Shown here: in pieces, positions 1 to 9,642 of the stretch
Position numbering within the stretch: position 1 is the first letter of the stretch
Layout of the letters: each line of letters begins with the position of its first letter
NCBI GenBank assembly: GCA_041481445.1
Contig: JBGPBV010000195.1
Span: 1 to 11,008, forward strand
Direction of reading: 5' to 3'
DNA from: AA29 sp041481445
Lineage (GTDB): Bacteria > Acidobacteriota > Vicinamibacteria > Fen-336
DNA length: 11,008 bases
Notes under the pieces: model-generated
What the model saw: the letters and a program-made list of their open reading frames with translations, nothing else
Database searches by the model: none
Told to the model about the DNA's origin: nothing
Translations under genes and position numbers: made by a program

Positions 1-2587
<2,587 letters not shown>

Positions 2588-2591
2588 GGGC

Positions 2592-4421
2592 TCAGGGTGG
2601 CGGCGCCGCCCGCGGGCGCAGCGCGATCCAGTCCACGGCCACCGCCGCGTTGCGGCCGCCGAAGCCGGGACGGGCGGCCCGCGGTGTGGTCGAGTAGACG
2701 AGGCCGACGTCGTTGAGGCCGACGCGCAGCCGGCTCGCCGGGATCGCGAAGAGGTACTCGGACCATCCGGGCACGACGTTCACCGCGGCCACCGGCTCCC
2801 GGTTGACTTCGAGGGTGACGCGCAGCGGCACGTCGGGCAGCTCCGGCCGCAGCCGGAGCACCGCCACCGAGTCCACCGGATCGCGGATGGGCACGCGCAG
2901 CCACGATCCCGGCCCGCGCGACCGGCGCAGGGTGACTCCGTCCTCCGTCTGCGGGTCGTACCAGCCACGGGCGACGAGGAACGGCATCTCCGGAGGCTCC
3001 GCCCCGAGGTCCAGGCGCCCGATCGCGCCCCGCCCGCCGCCGGCCCAGGTGCCACCGGCGGCGTCGTAGGCGATCCGCCAGAGCCGGTCGGGCACCCGGC
3101 CGTACGACGCCACGACCTTGCGCCTCACTTGATCCGCCTGGGCGGCGGCCAGGCGGCCGTAGGGGATCGCCTGGTCGCGCGGCACCACCACGCCGCTGTT
3201 GTAGACGCCCTCGAACGAAAGGGTCCACAGGGCCAGGACGGCGACCGCGACCGCGGCCAGCCGTCGCATCCCGCCCTGGAGGGCGGCCAGGGCCTCGCCC
3301 AGACCGAGGGCGAACAGCGGCGTGAGACCGAGCAGGCGGCGCTGGCCGAACGCCTCCGCGCCCCACCAGTCCTGCAGGGACGCGTTGACGACGACCGCGG
3401 CCACGAACCCGAGCAGGGCGAGCGCGGCCGGCCGCGGCTCTGGCCGTGCCCACGCGACCCACCCGAGGACGCACACCACGTACAGCGGCGTCCAGTAGAA
3501 CAGGCCGTGGCGGGCGGAGAAGAGGAGGCCGAGAACGTGCGGCTCCGTTCCTCCCACGAGGTTGACGGCGAGCACGGTCGAGAGGAACCCGGCGCCGTAG
3601 AGCCGCAGCCACACCGCGAGCTGCACGAGGCCCAGCGCGAGCGCGGCCGCCCCGAAGCCGGCCAGGCGCCGCCCCCAGCCCGCGCTCCGCCGGAGGACGA
3701 GGTCGAGGGCGGGCAGGGCGAGGAGGACGGCGTCCTGGAGCCGCACCAGCATCATCAGGCCGCCGAGCGCGCCCACGATCGCCCACGCGCGCACGGACGC
3801 GGCCTCGCCTGCGCGCACGCGCAGCCAGGCGATCACGAACGCGGTGGCCGCGAACACCGAGGCCCCGTGAGCCATCGCGGGGTTGGCGGTCATGTAGAAG
3901 TGCAGGGGCGTGGCGAACCAGATGCCGAGCGCCGCCAGCAGGGCCAGCCCGCGGCCGTGCCGCCGGCGCAGCTCGGACTCGATCAGGATCAAGGCCAGCA
4001 GGCCGTACGCGTACGTGCCCGCGGTCACCGCCGATCGATAGGGCACCGAGAACCCGTCCGGCGCGACGCCGGCTCCGAGGGCGGCGGCAGCGGCGGTGAG
4101 AGCGTGGGCGGCCAGGAAGGGCGGCCCCCACAGGATCGCGAGCCCGATCGGGAGATGGCTCGTGGCCTCCCCGCTCCTCGTCGAGACGACCGCGGCGCCG
4201 AGACCGGCGTAGTCGTTCGCGAGGTCGAGGTCGCGGTCGAGGAGCGCGGAGCGGACGACGACGAGGGCCTGCACGCCGTCGCCGCCCACCTCGCCGTAGA
4301 CGGTCGGCACGAGCAGGATGGCCAGCGCCACCATCAGCGCGCGCGCCCCGTCGAGCCATCGTCCGGGCGCACGGTCGGCGGCCAGGAAGCCGACGATGCC
4401 GATGGCGGCGACCTGGGCCAC
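2592..4421 (-). CDS. Polytopic membrane protein, GT-C glycosyltransferase-like, with C-terminal beta-rich domain
   Basis: From the GTG at 4421 this is 609 residues. Residues 1-405 hold about ten or more hydrophobic helices. A short first-loop acidic motif (GGDG, residues 46-49) followed by a VRSALLDRDLDLAND segment is typical of lipid-phosphate-sugar-dependent GT-C enzymes (PMT/ArnT-like), so transfer of a sugar from a polyprenyl carrier at the outer membrane face is the likely role. Residues 406-609 are soluble. They contain a conserved-looking GWYDPQTEDG (486-495) and alternating beta strands ending in VDWIALRP, resembling a jelly-roll carbohydrate-binding fold. The start is doubtful: the frame stays open and coding-like for 30 codons upstream (ATAAVAALGLVVLALKVA, a membrane helix) to an ACG at 4511 that has a well-placed GGAG. 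The real protein is then probably 639 residues. The membrane topology is clear, but the enzyme class is inferred. A membrane protein of another class is possible. Confidence 0.85.
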   Translation of the reverse strand: MAQVAAIGIVGFLAADRAPGRWLDGARALMVALAILLVPTVYGEVGGDGVQALVVVRSALLDRDLDLANDYAGLGAAVVSTRSGEATSHLPIGLAILWGPPFLAAHALTAAAAALGAGVAPDGFSVPYRSAVTAGTYAYGLLALILIESELRRRHGRGLALLAALGIWFATPLHFYMTANPAMAHGASVFAATAFVIAWLRVRAGEAASVRAWAIVGALGGLMMLVRLQDAVLLALPALDLVLRRSAGWGRRLAGFGAAALALGLVQLAVWLRLYGAGFLSTVLAVNLVGGTEPHVLGLLFSARHGLFYWTPLYVVCVLGWVAWARPEPRPAALALLGFVAAVVVNASLQDWWGAEAFGQRRLLGLTPLFALGLGEALAALQGGMRRLAAVAVAVLALWTLSFEGVYNSGVVVPRDQAIPYGRLAAAQADQVRRKVVASYGRVPDRLWRIAYDAAGGTWAGGGRGAIGRLDLGAEPPEMPFLVARGWYDPQTEDGVTLRRSRGPGSWLRVPIRDPVDSVAVLRLRPELPDVPLRVTLEVNREPVAAVNVVPGWSEYLFAIPASRLRVGLNDVGLVYSTTPRAARPGFGGRNAAVAVDWIALRPRAAPPP

Positions 4422-4512
4422 GGTCAGCAGGCCGCGCGGCGCCCCGGCATCCGTCGCGACCTTGAGGGCGAGGACGACGAGGCCGAGGGCGGCGACGGCC
4501 GCGGTCGCCGTC

Positions 4513-5874
4513 CTAGGACTCCATGGTCGCGACGTCGCCGCGGACGGTGAGCGCCGTCCCCGTCGCCTGGCGCACCGCGTCCACGGTCGTGTCCGGGGCG
4601 ATCTCCCTCAGCACGAGCCCGTCCTTCCCCACCTCGATGACCGCCATGTCGGTCACGATGAGGTCCACGCACTTCTGGCCGGTCAGGGGCAGCGTGCAGT
4701 GCTCGAGGATCTTCGGCGTGCCGTCCTTGGCGGTGTGCTCCATGGTCACCACCACGCGCCGGGCTCCGGACACGAGGTCCATCGCCCCGCCCATGCCCTT
4801 GACCATCTTGCCGGGGATCATCCAGTTCGCGAGGTTGCCCTCGCGGTCCACCTGCAGGGCGCCCAGGATCGTGAGGTCCACGTGCCCGCCGCGCACCATC
4901 GCGAAGGAGTCCGCGCTCGAGAAGTACGACGTGCCCGGCAGCTCCGTCACCGTCTCCTTGCCCGCGTTGATGAGGTCGGGGTCCTCCTGGCCGGGCTCGG
5001 GGTACGGGCCCACGCCGAGCATCCCGTTCTCGGAGTGCAGCACGATCGAGATGCCGCTCGGGATGTAGTTCGAGGCCAGGGTCGGCATGCCGATGCCGAG
5101 GTTCACGTAGTCGCCGTCCTTCATCTCGCGGGCCGCGCGCCTCACGATGCGCTCGCGCTTGGGGTCCGCCCCCACTCCGCCCGCGCCCCGCAGCGTGCGC
5201 TTCTCGATGCGCTTCTCGTAGGCGGGCGCCTGGAACAGCCGCTGCACGAAGATGCCGGGCGTGACGACGGCGTCGGGGTCGAGGGCCCCCGCGGGCACGA
5301 TCTCCTCCACCTCCGCGATCGTGGTCCGCGCGGCCATGGCCATCATGGGGGCGAAGTTCCGGGTCGTGCGCCGGTACACGAGGTTCCCGAGCGGGTCGCC
5401 CTTCCAGGCCTTGATGAACGCGAAGTCCGCGCGCAGCGCCGTCTCCATCAGGTAGGGACGGCCGTCGAACCAGCGTACCTCCTTGTTCTCGGCGATGGGC
5501 GTGCCGTAACCGGTGGGAGTGAAGAAGGCGGGCACTCCCGCCCCCCCCGCGCGCATGCGCTCCGCGAACGTCCCCTGCGGGTTGAGCTCGACCTCGATCT
5601 CCCCCGCCAGCGCCATCTTCTCGAAGACCTTGTTCTCGCCGACGTAGGTCGAGACCATCTTCCGGACCTGCCGGTTCTGGAGCAGGAAGGTGATGCCGAA
5701 GTCGTTGGTGCCGGCGTTGTTGCTGATGACGGTCAGGCCCTTGCTGCCGCGGTCGCGCAGGGCGGAGATGAGGTGCTCCGGGATGCCGCAGAGGCCGAAG
5801 CCCGAGACCATCACCGAGGCGCCGTCGGGAACGTCGCGGACGGCCTCCGCCGCGTCACGCACGACCTTGTTCAT
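4513..5874 (-). CDS. scoAB: Succinyl-CoA:3-ketoacid CoA-transferase, fused alpha and beta subunits
   Basis: This is a class I CoA-transferase that moves CoA from succinyl-CoA to acetoacetate or a related 3-oxoacid, used in ketone-body, polyhydroxybutyrate or branched-chain catabolism. Its 453 residues hold both subunits in one frame. Residues 1-230 are ScoA-like: the signature DGASVMVSGFGLCGIP is at 17-32, followed by STYVGENKVFE, RAGGAGVP, and a TPGIFVQR...EKRIEKRT end. Residues 240-453 are ScoB-like: YVNLGIGMPTLASN, then SENGMLGVGPYP with the catalytic glutamate at 282, LINAGKET, GGHVDLTILGA and MVKGMGGAMDLV. The linker is only about ten residues (around 230-240) and resembles the tail of ScoA run into the head of ScoB. 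Bacteria usually have two adjacent genes; the fused layout recalls mitochondrial OXCT1. The ATG at 5874 is the family start. No Shine-Dalgarno is visible, and a -10-like element lies 8 bases upstream. Acetate- or glutaconate-type transferases are less likely, given the close ScoA/ScoB motif match. Confidence 0.95.
   Translation of the reverse strand: MNKVVRDAAEAVRDVPDGASVMVSGFGLCGIPEHLISALRDRGSKGLTVISNNAGTNDFGITFLLQNRQVRKMVSTYVGENKVFEKMALAGEIEVELNPQGTFAERMRAGGAGVPAFFTPTGYGTPIAENKEVRWFDGRPYLMETALRADFAFIKAWKGDPLGNLVYRRTTRNFAPMMAMAARTTIAEVEEIVPAGALDPDAVVTPGIFVQRLFQAPAYEKRIEKRTLRGAGGVGADPKRERIVRRAAREMKDGDYVNLGIGMPTLASNYIPSGISIVLHSENGMLGVGPYPEPGQEDPDLINAGKETVTELPGTSYFSSADSFAMVRGGHVDLTILGALQVDREGNLANWMIPGKMVKGMGGAMDLVSGARRVVVTMEHTAKDGTPKILEHCTLPLTGQKCVDLIVTDMAVIEVGKDGLVLREIAPDTTVDAVRQATGTALTVRGDVATMES
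4519..4522 (-). promoter_or_regulatory. Shine-Dalgarno GGAG for the membrane protein, pointing at an ACG start
   Basis: On the minus strand GGAG lies within the last codons of the CoA-transferase, followed by 7 bases and then ACG (4509-4511), which opens the membrane-protein frame. Neither the GTG at 4421 nor the two CTG codons at 4425-4430 has a comparable site. This supports initiation at 4511, either at a genuine ACG or at a mutated ATG. Confidence 0.5.
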
Positions 5875-5882
5875 ACCGCGCG

Positions 5883-5891
5883 ATGATAGCA
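5883..5891 (-). promoter_or_regulatory. Candidate extended -10 (TGCTATCAT) for the CoA-transferase
   Basis: On the minus strand TGC precedes TATCAT, which matches an extended -10 (TGN plus a TATAAT-like hexamer). Only 8 bases separate it from the ATG at 5874, so the transcript would be leaderless or nearly so. No convincing -35 is seen. The same 10-base string (with a following C) recurs at 9638-9647 on the plus strand. Confidence 0.4.
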
Positions 5892-5926
5892 GAGCGCGCG
5901 GGAGGGCCCTTGGCGCGCGCGCCCGA

Positions 5927-6703
5927 TCATGGAGTCCGGTAATCGCGCAGGGCGGCGCGGAGCGCGGCCAGGGCGCGGCGCACCTCGGAGGCGTTCTCGC
6001 CGAGGATCTCGCGCCAGAGCGGGCGCGGGCTGCGGGCCAGGCGCGTCATGTCGCGGAAGGCGGGCCCCGCCACCTCGAGGCGCCGCGAAGCCACGCGGTC
6101 GGAGCGGGCGGCGGCGAGCAACGCCCACGACAGCACCTGCGGGACGTGGCTCAGGAACGCGACCACGCGGTCGTGCTCGGCGGGCGTCATCACGATGGGC
6201 CGCGCCCCCGCCGCGCGCACGAGCGCGCGCAGCGCGCGCACCGCCCCTGGCGCCGTCTCCGGGGCGGGGGTGAGGATCCACCACCGGCCGCGGAAAAGGT
6301 CGGCGGTCGAGGCGGCGAACCCGGAGGATTCGCGGCCCGCCATCGGATGGCCACCCACGAAGCGCGCCAGCGACCGGCGGCGCGCCTCCGCGCAGATCCC
6401 GCGCTTGACGCTGCCGACGTCGGTGAGGACCGCGTCCGGCCGCAGGGCGCGCGCCGCCGCCGCCAGCAGCCGGCGGTTGACGCGCGGCGAGGCGGCCAGC
6501 ACCACCACGTCCGCCGGCGCCACCGCGTCCGCCAGTCTTGGCGACGCCACGTCGATCGCGCCGGCGGCGGCGGCCGCCCGCAGGACGGCCGGGCGATCGT
6601 GGCCGACCACCCGCCATCCCGCCCCGCGCAGCGCCCGCGCCAGCGAGCCTCCGATCAGGCCGAGGCCGATGACCGCGGCCGTGGGCCGTCGCGCGCGTCT
6701 CAC
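5927..6703 (-). CDS. tyrA: Prephenate dehydrogenase
   Basis: This is the TyrA oxidoreductase of tyrosine biosynthesis. It oxidatively decarboxylates prephenate to 4-hydroxyphenylpyruvate; an arogenate preference cannot be excluded. From the GTG at 6703 it has 258 residues. The Rossmann loop GLGLIGGS is at 13-20, and Asp36 at the end of the second strand favours NAD+. DVGSVK is at 95-100, GGHPMAG at 117-123 carries the catalytic-type His119, then come an LFRGRWWILTP strand, a second conserved His in the AEHDRVVAFLSHVPQ helix, and the FRDMTRLA motif with its substrate-binding Arg. It is single-domain, with no fused chorismate mutase and no ACT domain, so allosteric control by tyrosine through ACT is absent. 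The chosen GTG overlaps the permease stop in a GTGA junction. A GTG four codons upstream (6715) is an alternative. Neither has a strong Shine-Dalgarno. It is co-directional with the exporter upstream and the CoA-transferase 52 bases downstream. Confidence 0.94.
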   Translation of the reverse strand: MRRARRPTAAVIGLGLIGGSLARALRGAGWRVVGHDRPAVLRAAAAAGAIDVASPRLADAVAPADVVVLAASPRVNRRLLAAAARALRPDAVLTDVGSVKRGICAEARRRSLARFVGGHPMAGRESSGFAASTADLFRGRWWILTPAPETAPGAVRALRALVRAAGARPIVMTPAEHDRVVAFLSHVPQVLSWALLAAARSDRVASRRLEVAGPAFRDMTRLARSPRPLWREILGENASEVRRALAALRAALRDYRTP

Positions 6704-8298
6704 TCCGGCGACCACAGGATGCGCTCGAGGACCTCCGGCTCCCGGCGCATCAGGAGCCGCTCCGCGCCCGCGATCAGCATCGCGTAGACGGCGGCCGCCC
6801 CCGCGAGGGCGAGGGGCAAGGTCAGCACGGACAGGGCGGGCCGGCCCAGCAGCAGGGGCAGCCAGACGAGGAACACGAACGGCCCGGACACGACCAGGGC
6901 GGCGGTCAGGAGGAGCGCGGAGAGCACGAGGGCGCCCAGGCCGCGCGTCCCCGCGGCACCCGGGGGGCGGCCGGGCTCGGGCGCGGGCAGCGGGAGCAGG
7001 ATCGACGCGAAGTTGTCGATCCCGGCCGAGAGCATCAGCCCGATGAGCGCGATCGTCGCCGCGGCGGGGACGATCTCGGGCGGCGCGAAGACGACGGCGG
7101 CGGCGATGAGGGTGAGCACGGACGGGGCGCGAAGGCCCATGCTGGCCAGGTTCTTGGCCACGAGGATGCGCCAGCGCTCCACGGGGAAGGCCATGAGGAG
7201 GGCCACGCCCCGCCTCTCCAGGCCGAAGGTGTTGGTGCCGAACACGGACAGGCCGACCACCATGGCCAGGGCCAGGACGGAGGTGGCGCGCACGCCCCCC
7301 GCGGCCTGGCTCACGAAGAACAGGAACAGGAGCGGGCTCAGCAGGCCCGTGAACAGGCTGGCCTTGAGCGCGGGATCGCGCCAGGCCACGCGGAGGTCCT
7401 TCTCGACCAGCGCGCCCAGCGGGCCCGAGAAGCGCATGCGGGCCCGCCGCCCTCCGGCCGCGGAGGCGACGTCGCCGAGGTCCAGCTCGCCGCGATGGAT
7501 GCGGCGGATGAGGGCGGTCGAGAGGGCGAGGGTCGCCCCCACCGCTCCCAGCGCCGCCGCCGTGTAGAGCACGAACGCGCCCGCGTCGCCCCGCCCGGCA
7601 TGGACGGCGGCGCGCACCCCCCAGGCGAAGGGCGAGAGCGCGAAGAGGTCGTGGTCGAGAAGGAGCCGCTTGACCGCGCGCAGGGGGCCCGGCCCCGCGG
7701 AGAGGAGGGCCAGGGGCGCCAGGCTGAGCAGGAAGCCGAAGCCGATGCCGAGCATGAGCGAGAGGTCCTGGAAGCGGCGGCTGCGGGCGAGGCCCATGAG
7801 GACGAGCGACGAGAGCTGCACGGCGGAGAGCATGAACACGAAGCTCAGGCCCACGCCGACGAGCGTCCCCGCCAGGGCCTGCGGCCGGTCGGCCAGCCCG
7901 AAGGCGAGGCCCAGCACCACCGGCGTCTTCGCGAGCACGAGCGGCTGCACGAGGTTGGCCACCAGCGACGAGACGACGAGGCTCCAGAAGGGGATCGGGA
8001 ACTGGAGCAGGCGCGACAGGTCGTGCGTCTCGCTCAGGGCGAGGCCGGTGAGCATGGGCGAGATCATCCAGAAGAGGCCGATGGCGGTGGCGAGGGCGGA
8101 CAGGAGGGGCAGGAGCAGGTCGGGGTTGCGGGCGGCCATGGACCGCGCGCCCATGAACAAGGCGCCGCTGGCGAAGGCGGCGGAGAGCGCGAGCAGCGGC
8201 ACCACCATCGCCAGCCCGACCAGGCGCTGGGGGGAGCGGCGCAGCCCGCGCAGGTCCATCCTCCAGCGCAGCAGGACGAGGCCGATCAGCCGATCCAC
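6700..8298 (-). CDS. ABC-2 type exporter permease subunit
   Basis: This is a large polytopic membrane protein of 532 residues with roughly twelve hydrophobic segments in two halves. An N-terminal cytoplasmic helix (LLRWRMDLRGLRRSP) precedes the first membrane helix. Midway there is a polar segment followed by EKDLRVAWRDPALKASLF, the amphipathic motif that precedes the second helix bundle in many long ABC-2 permeases. Hydrophobic helices continue to a short polar end (RREPEVLERILWSPE). The GTG at 8298 is chosen because GGAGG sits 7 bases upstream and because it overlaps the ATPase end by 13 bases; the open frame running further upstream to about 9069 is only a shadow of the ATPase gene. It works with the adjacent ATPase as a membrane exporter. 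The substrate cannot be told from sequence; proteins of this type move ions, small molecules or lipids. Confidence 0.92.
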   Translation of the reverse strand: MDRLIGLVLLRWRMDLRGLRRSPQRLVGLAMVVPLLALSAAFASGALFMGARSMAARNPDLLLPLLSALATAIGLFWMISPMLTGLALSETHDLSRLLQFPIPFWSLVVSSLVANLVQPLVLAKTPVVLGLAFGLADRPQALAGTLVGVGLSFVFMLSAVQLSSLVLMGLARSRRFQDLSLMLGIGFGFLLSLAPLALLSAGPGPLRAVKRLLLDHDLFALSPFAWGVRAAVHAGRGDAGAFVLYTAAALGAVGATLALSTALIRRIHRGELDLGDVASAAGGRRARMRFSGPLGALVEKDLRVAWRDPALKASLFTGLLSPLLFLFFVSQAAGGVRATSVLALAMVVGLSVFGTNTFGLERRGVALLMAFPVERWRILVAKNLASMGLRAPSVLTLIAAAVVFAPPEIVPAAATIALIGLMLSAGIDNFASILLPLPAPEPGRPPGAAGTRGLGALVLSALLLTAALVVSGPFVFLVWLPLLLGRPALSVLTLPLALAGAAAVYAMLIAGAERLLMRREPEVLERILWSPE

Positions 8299-9059
8299 GA
8301 GAGGTCCTCCCGCCGCACCTCCGCCGACACCAGCTTGAGGAAGACGTCCTCCAGGCTCGTGTCCTGGGCCACCTCGCGCTGGGCCCGGATCTGGTCCAGC
8401 GTGCCCTGGGCCACCAGCCGGCCGTGGTCGATGATCGCGACCTCGTCGCAGAGCCTCTCCACCACGTCCAGGGCGTGAGAGGTGAAGAACAGGGTCACCC
8501 CCTTGTCGGCCAGCCGCCGCAGGAGGTCGGTCACCACGCGCCCGGAGACGGGGTCGATGCCGTTGAGCGGCTCGTCCAGGAAGAGGACCTGGGGGTTGTG
8601 GATGAGGGCGGCGGCCAGGGCCACCTTCTTCCGCATCCCTTGCGAGTAGTCGACGATGAGCTTGCCGCGCTCGTCGGCCAGGCTCAGGAACTCGAGCAGC
8701 TCCTCGGTGCGCCGGCGCGTCTCCTCGCGGCCCAGGCCGTACATACGTCCGACGAAATGGAGGTACTCCTCGCCGGTGAGCCGGTCGTAGAGGGGCAGCT
8801 CCTCGGGCAGGACGCCGATCGCGCGCTTGAGGGCGAGCAGGTCCTTCTCGAGCGAGAAGCCCTCGATGGTCACTTCGCCCGCGGTCGGCCGCAGCAGGCC
8901 GGTGAGCATCTTGATGGTGGTGCTCTTGCCCGCCCCGTTGGGCCCGAGGAACCCGAAGAACCGGCCCCGCGGCACCTCGAACGACACGTCGTCCACCGCG
9001 ACCTTCTTGCGGAAGGCCTTGGTGAGGTGGCGCACGACGATCGCGGGGCCGTCGCTCAT
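8286..9059 (-). CDS. ABC transporter ATP-binding protein (ABC-2/NatA-like)
   Basis: This is the nucleotide-binding subunit of an ABC-2 exporter, acting on the cytoplasmic side. It has 257 residues from the ATG at 9059. Phe16 is placed as the A-loop aromatic. Walker A GPNGAGKST is at 39-47. The Q-loop region reads GVLPEELPLYDRLT, with Glu where many families have Gln, as is common in NatA-like proteins. The signature is YSQGM at 138-142 in place of LSGGQ, Walker B is VLFLDE at 158-163 with catalytic Glu163, the D-loop follows, and the H-loop His is 195. The C-terminus (DTSLEDVFLKLVS) is the usual ABC-2 ending. An upstream TTG at 9095 would add 12 residues of no family resemblance and coincides with a -35-like TTGACC, so the ATG is preferred. 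No Shine-Dalgarno precedes it. The gene ends inside the permease start, so the two are co-translated. Confidence 0.96.
   Translation of the reverse strand: MSDGPAIVVRHLTKAFRKKVAVDDVSFEVPRGRFFGFLGPNGAGKSTTIKMLTGLLRPTAGEVTIEGFSLEKDLLALKRAIGVLPEELPLYDRLTGEEYLHFVGRMYGLGREETRRRTEELLEFLSLADERGKLIVDYSQGMRKKVALAAALIHNPQVLFLDEPLNGIDPVSGRVVTDLLRRLADKGVTLFFTSHALDVVERLCDEVAIIDHGRLVAQGTLDQIRAQREVAQDTSLEDVFLKLVSAEVRREDLSWIG
8306..8310 (-). promoter_or_regulatory. Ribosome binding site GGAGG of the permease
   Basis: GGAGG on the minus strand, inside the ATPase gene, is followed by 7 bases and the GTG at 8298. It decides the permease start and indicates reinitiation or coupling with the ATPase. Confidence 0.75.
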
Positions 9060-9066
9060 GCCGTGA

Positions 9067-9095
9067 CAAGTACCCCGAGACCGCGGGCCGGTCAA
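9067..9095 (-). promoter_or_regulatory. Candidate promoter of the ABC-tyrA gene train
   Basis: On the minus strand TTGACC (9090-9095, one mismatch from TTGACA) is followed by exactly 17 bases and TACTTG (9067-9072, a poor -10). The ATG at 9059 begins 7 bases after the hexamer, which predicts a leaderless mRNA. The -35 and spacing are good and the -10 is weak. It lies between the antitoxin stop and the ATPase. Confidence 0.3.
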
Positions 9096-9128
9096 TTCGG
9101 TGCTGCGGTTGTCCCCGCCTGGATCAGG

Positions 9129-9371
9129 TCAGCGCCGCTTCCGCATGGGAGAACGCCGTCTCGCCACTCTCTTGCGAGCCACCGTGACGAGCATGCGAAG
9201 CGCGTCGTTGACCGCCGCCGCGTTCGGAAAGGCCGCAGACACGTCCGGATCCAGCACAACTATGTTCGAGCTTGACCGGTAGCGATCGTAGTACTTGCCG
9301 CGTACCGCCCCGCTGAAGTCGTACTCGGGTCGCATGTCCTGGTCAGGAACGCTTCTTTTCGCCTGCTTCAT
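9129..9371 (-). CDS. BrnA-like antitoxin of a BrnT-type toxin-antitoxin pair
   Basis: This is a small basic protein of 80 residues from the ATG at 9371. It contains MRPEYDFSGAVRGKYYDRYR (13-32), a segment found in many antitoxin-like proteins encoded next to BrnT. A short strand and helix pair (NIVVLDPDV, then AVNDALRMLVTVA, about 36-64) looks like a ribbon-helix-helix DNA-binding unit. The C-terminus is a run of Arg and Lys. Antitoxins of this kind bind the toxin and repress their own operon. The start at 9371 overlaps the toxin end by 29 bases and has GAGAAG a few bases upstream. A longer frame to 9422 lies entirely within the toxin gene and has no family support. A shorter start at 9335 is possible but would drop the basic N-terminus. 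Confidence 0.82.
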   Translation of the reverse strand: MKQAKRSVPDQDMRPEYDFSGAVRGKYYDRYRSSSNIVVLDPDVSAAFPNAAAVNDALRMLVTVARKRVARRRSPMRKRR

Positions 9372-9630
9372 ACTTTGTCTTCTCGCCGGATGTAGCCCGG
9401 CGGGCGCTGATGAGCCGAACATCCTCGCGCTCGTCCGCGTGAACCACGACCAGGAGGACGCCGCTCACCGAATGGCCCATTGTGACGGAACGCGCCTCCT
9501 CATGCGAGTGCTCCGGGTCGGGGATGGTCGCCGCAAATGGATCACCGAAGACGGTCGAGGCCTCCTCGAACGTGACCCCGTGCTTGGCGCGATTGGCCTC
9601 GGCCTTCTGTGGATCCCAGACGAATCTCAC
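9343..9630 (-). CDS. brnT: BrnT family toxin (DUF497-type ribonuclease)
   Basis: This is a 95-residue protein of the BrnT family, RelE-like ribonucleases that cleave mRNA and stop translation until bound by the antitoxin. Family features in order: an N-terminal FVWDPQKAEANRAKHGVTFEEA (3-24), VFGDP (27-31), an acidic DPEHSHEEAR loop (38-47), strands ending in LLVVVHAD (59-66), and the ISARRAT motif (74-80) that carries the active-site-type Ser and Arg. The tail is long and basic (GEKTKYEAGEKKRS). The start is the GTG at 9630. No Shine-Dalgarno is close, but a TAGCAT hexamer lies 6 bases upstream, suggesting a leaderless transcript. The toxin comes first and overlaps the antitoxin gene, as in known brnTA operons. 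Confidence 0.93.
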   Translation of the reverse strand: MRFVWDPQKAEANRAKHGVTFEEASTVFGDPFAATIPDPEHSHEEARSVTMGHSVSGVLLVVVHADEREDVRLISARRATSGEKTKYEAGEKKRS

Positions 9631-9636
9631 GCGCCG

Positions 9637-9642
9637 ATGCTA
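9637..9642 (-). promoter_or_regulatory. Candidate -10 (TAGCAT) for the brnT-antitoxin operon
   Basis: On the minus strand TAGCAT fits the TANNNT pattern of bacterial leaderless promoters. Six bases separate it from the GTG at 9630, so transcription would start at or next to the start codon. It shares six of its bases with the opposite-strand element at 9638-9646. Confidence 0.35.

Noticed and set aside
2588..2624. Rho-independent terminator between pulA and the membrane protein
   Set aside because: Hairpins can be drawn but there is no T-run on either strand, and the inner stem loop is only two bases. I do not call a terminator.
3129..4550. Long plus-strand open frame opposite the membrane protein
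   Set aside because: The composition is Arg/Glu/Gly/His-rich, typical of the complement of GC-rich genes, with no motifs. The minus strand has a consistent membrane protein.
4318..5886. Long plus-strand open frame opposite the CoA-transferase
   Set aside because: It is antisense to an unmistakable CoA-transferase, His/Arg-rich and without domains.
7495..8478. Long plus-strand open frame opposite the permease
   Set aside because: It is Glu/Arg/Gln/His-rich shadow sequence with no recognisable fold.
6700..9069. Single 789-codon minus-strand frame
   Set aside because: Its first 257 or so codons are an Arg/Pro-rich shadow of the ABC ATPase. Only the part from GTG 8298, with its Shine-Dalgarno, is the permease.
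9060..9095. TTG start extending the ABC ATPase by 12 residues
   Set aside because: The added residues do not resemble the family N-terminus, and the TTG coincides with a -35-like hexamer.
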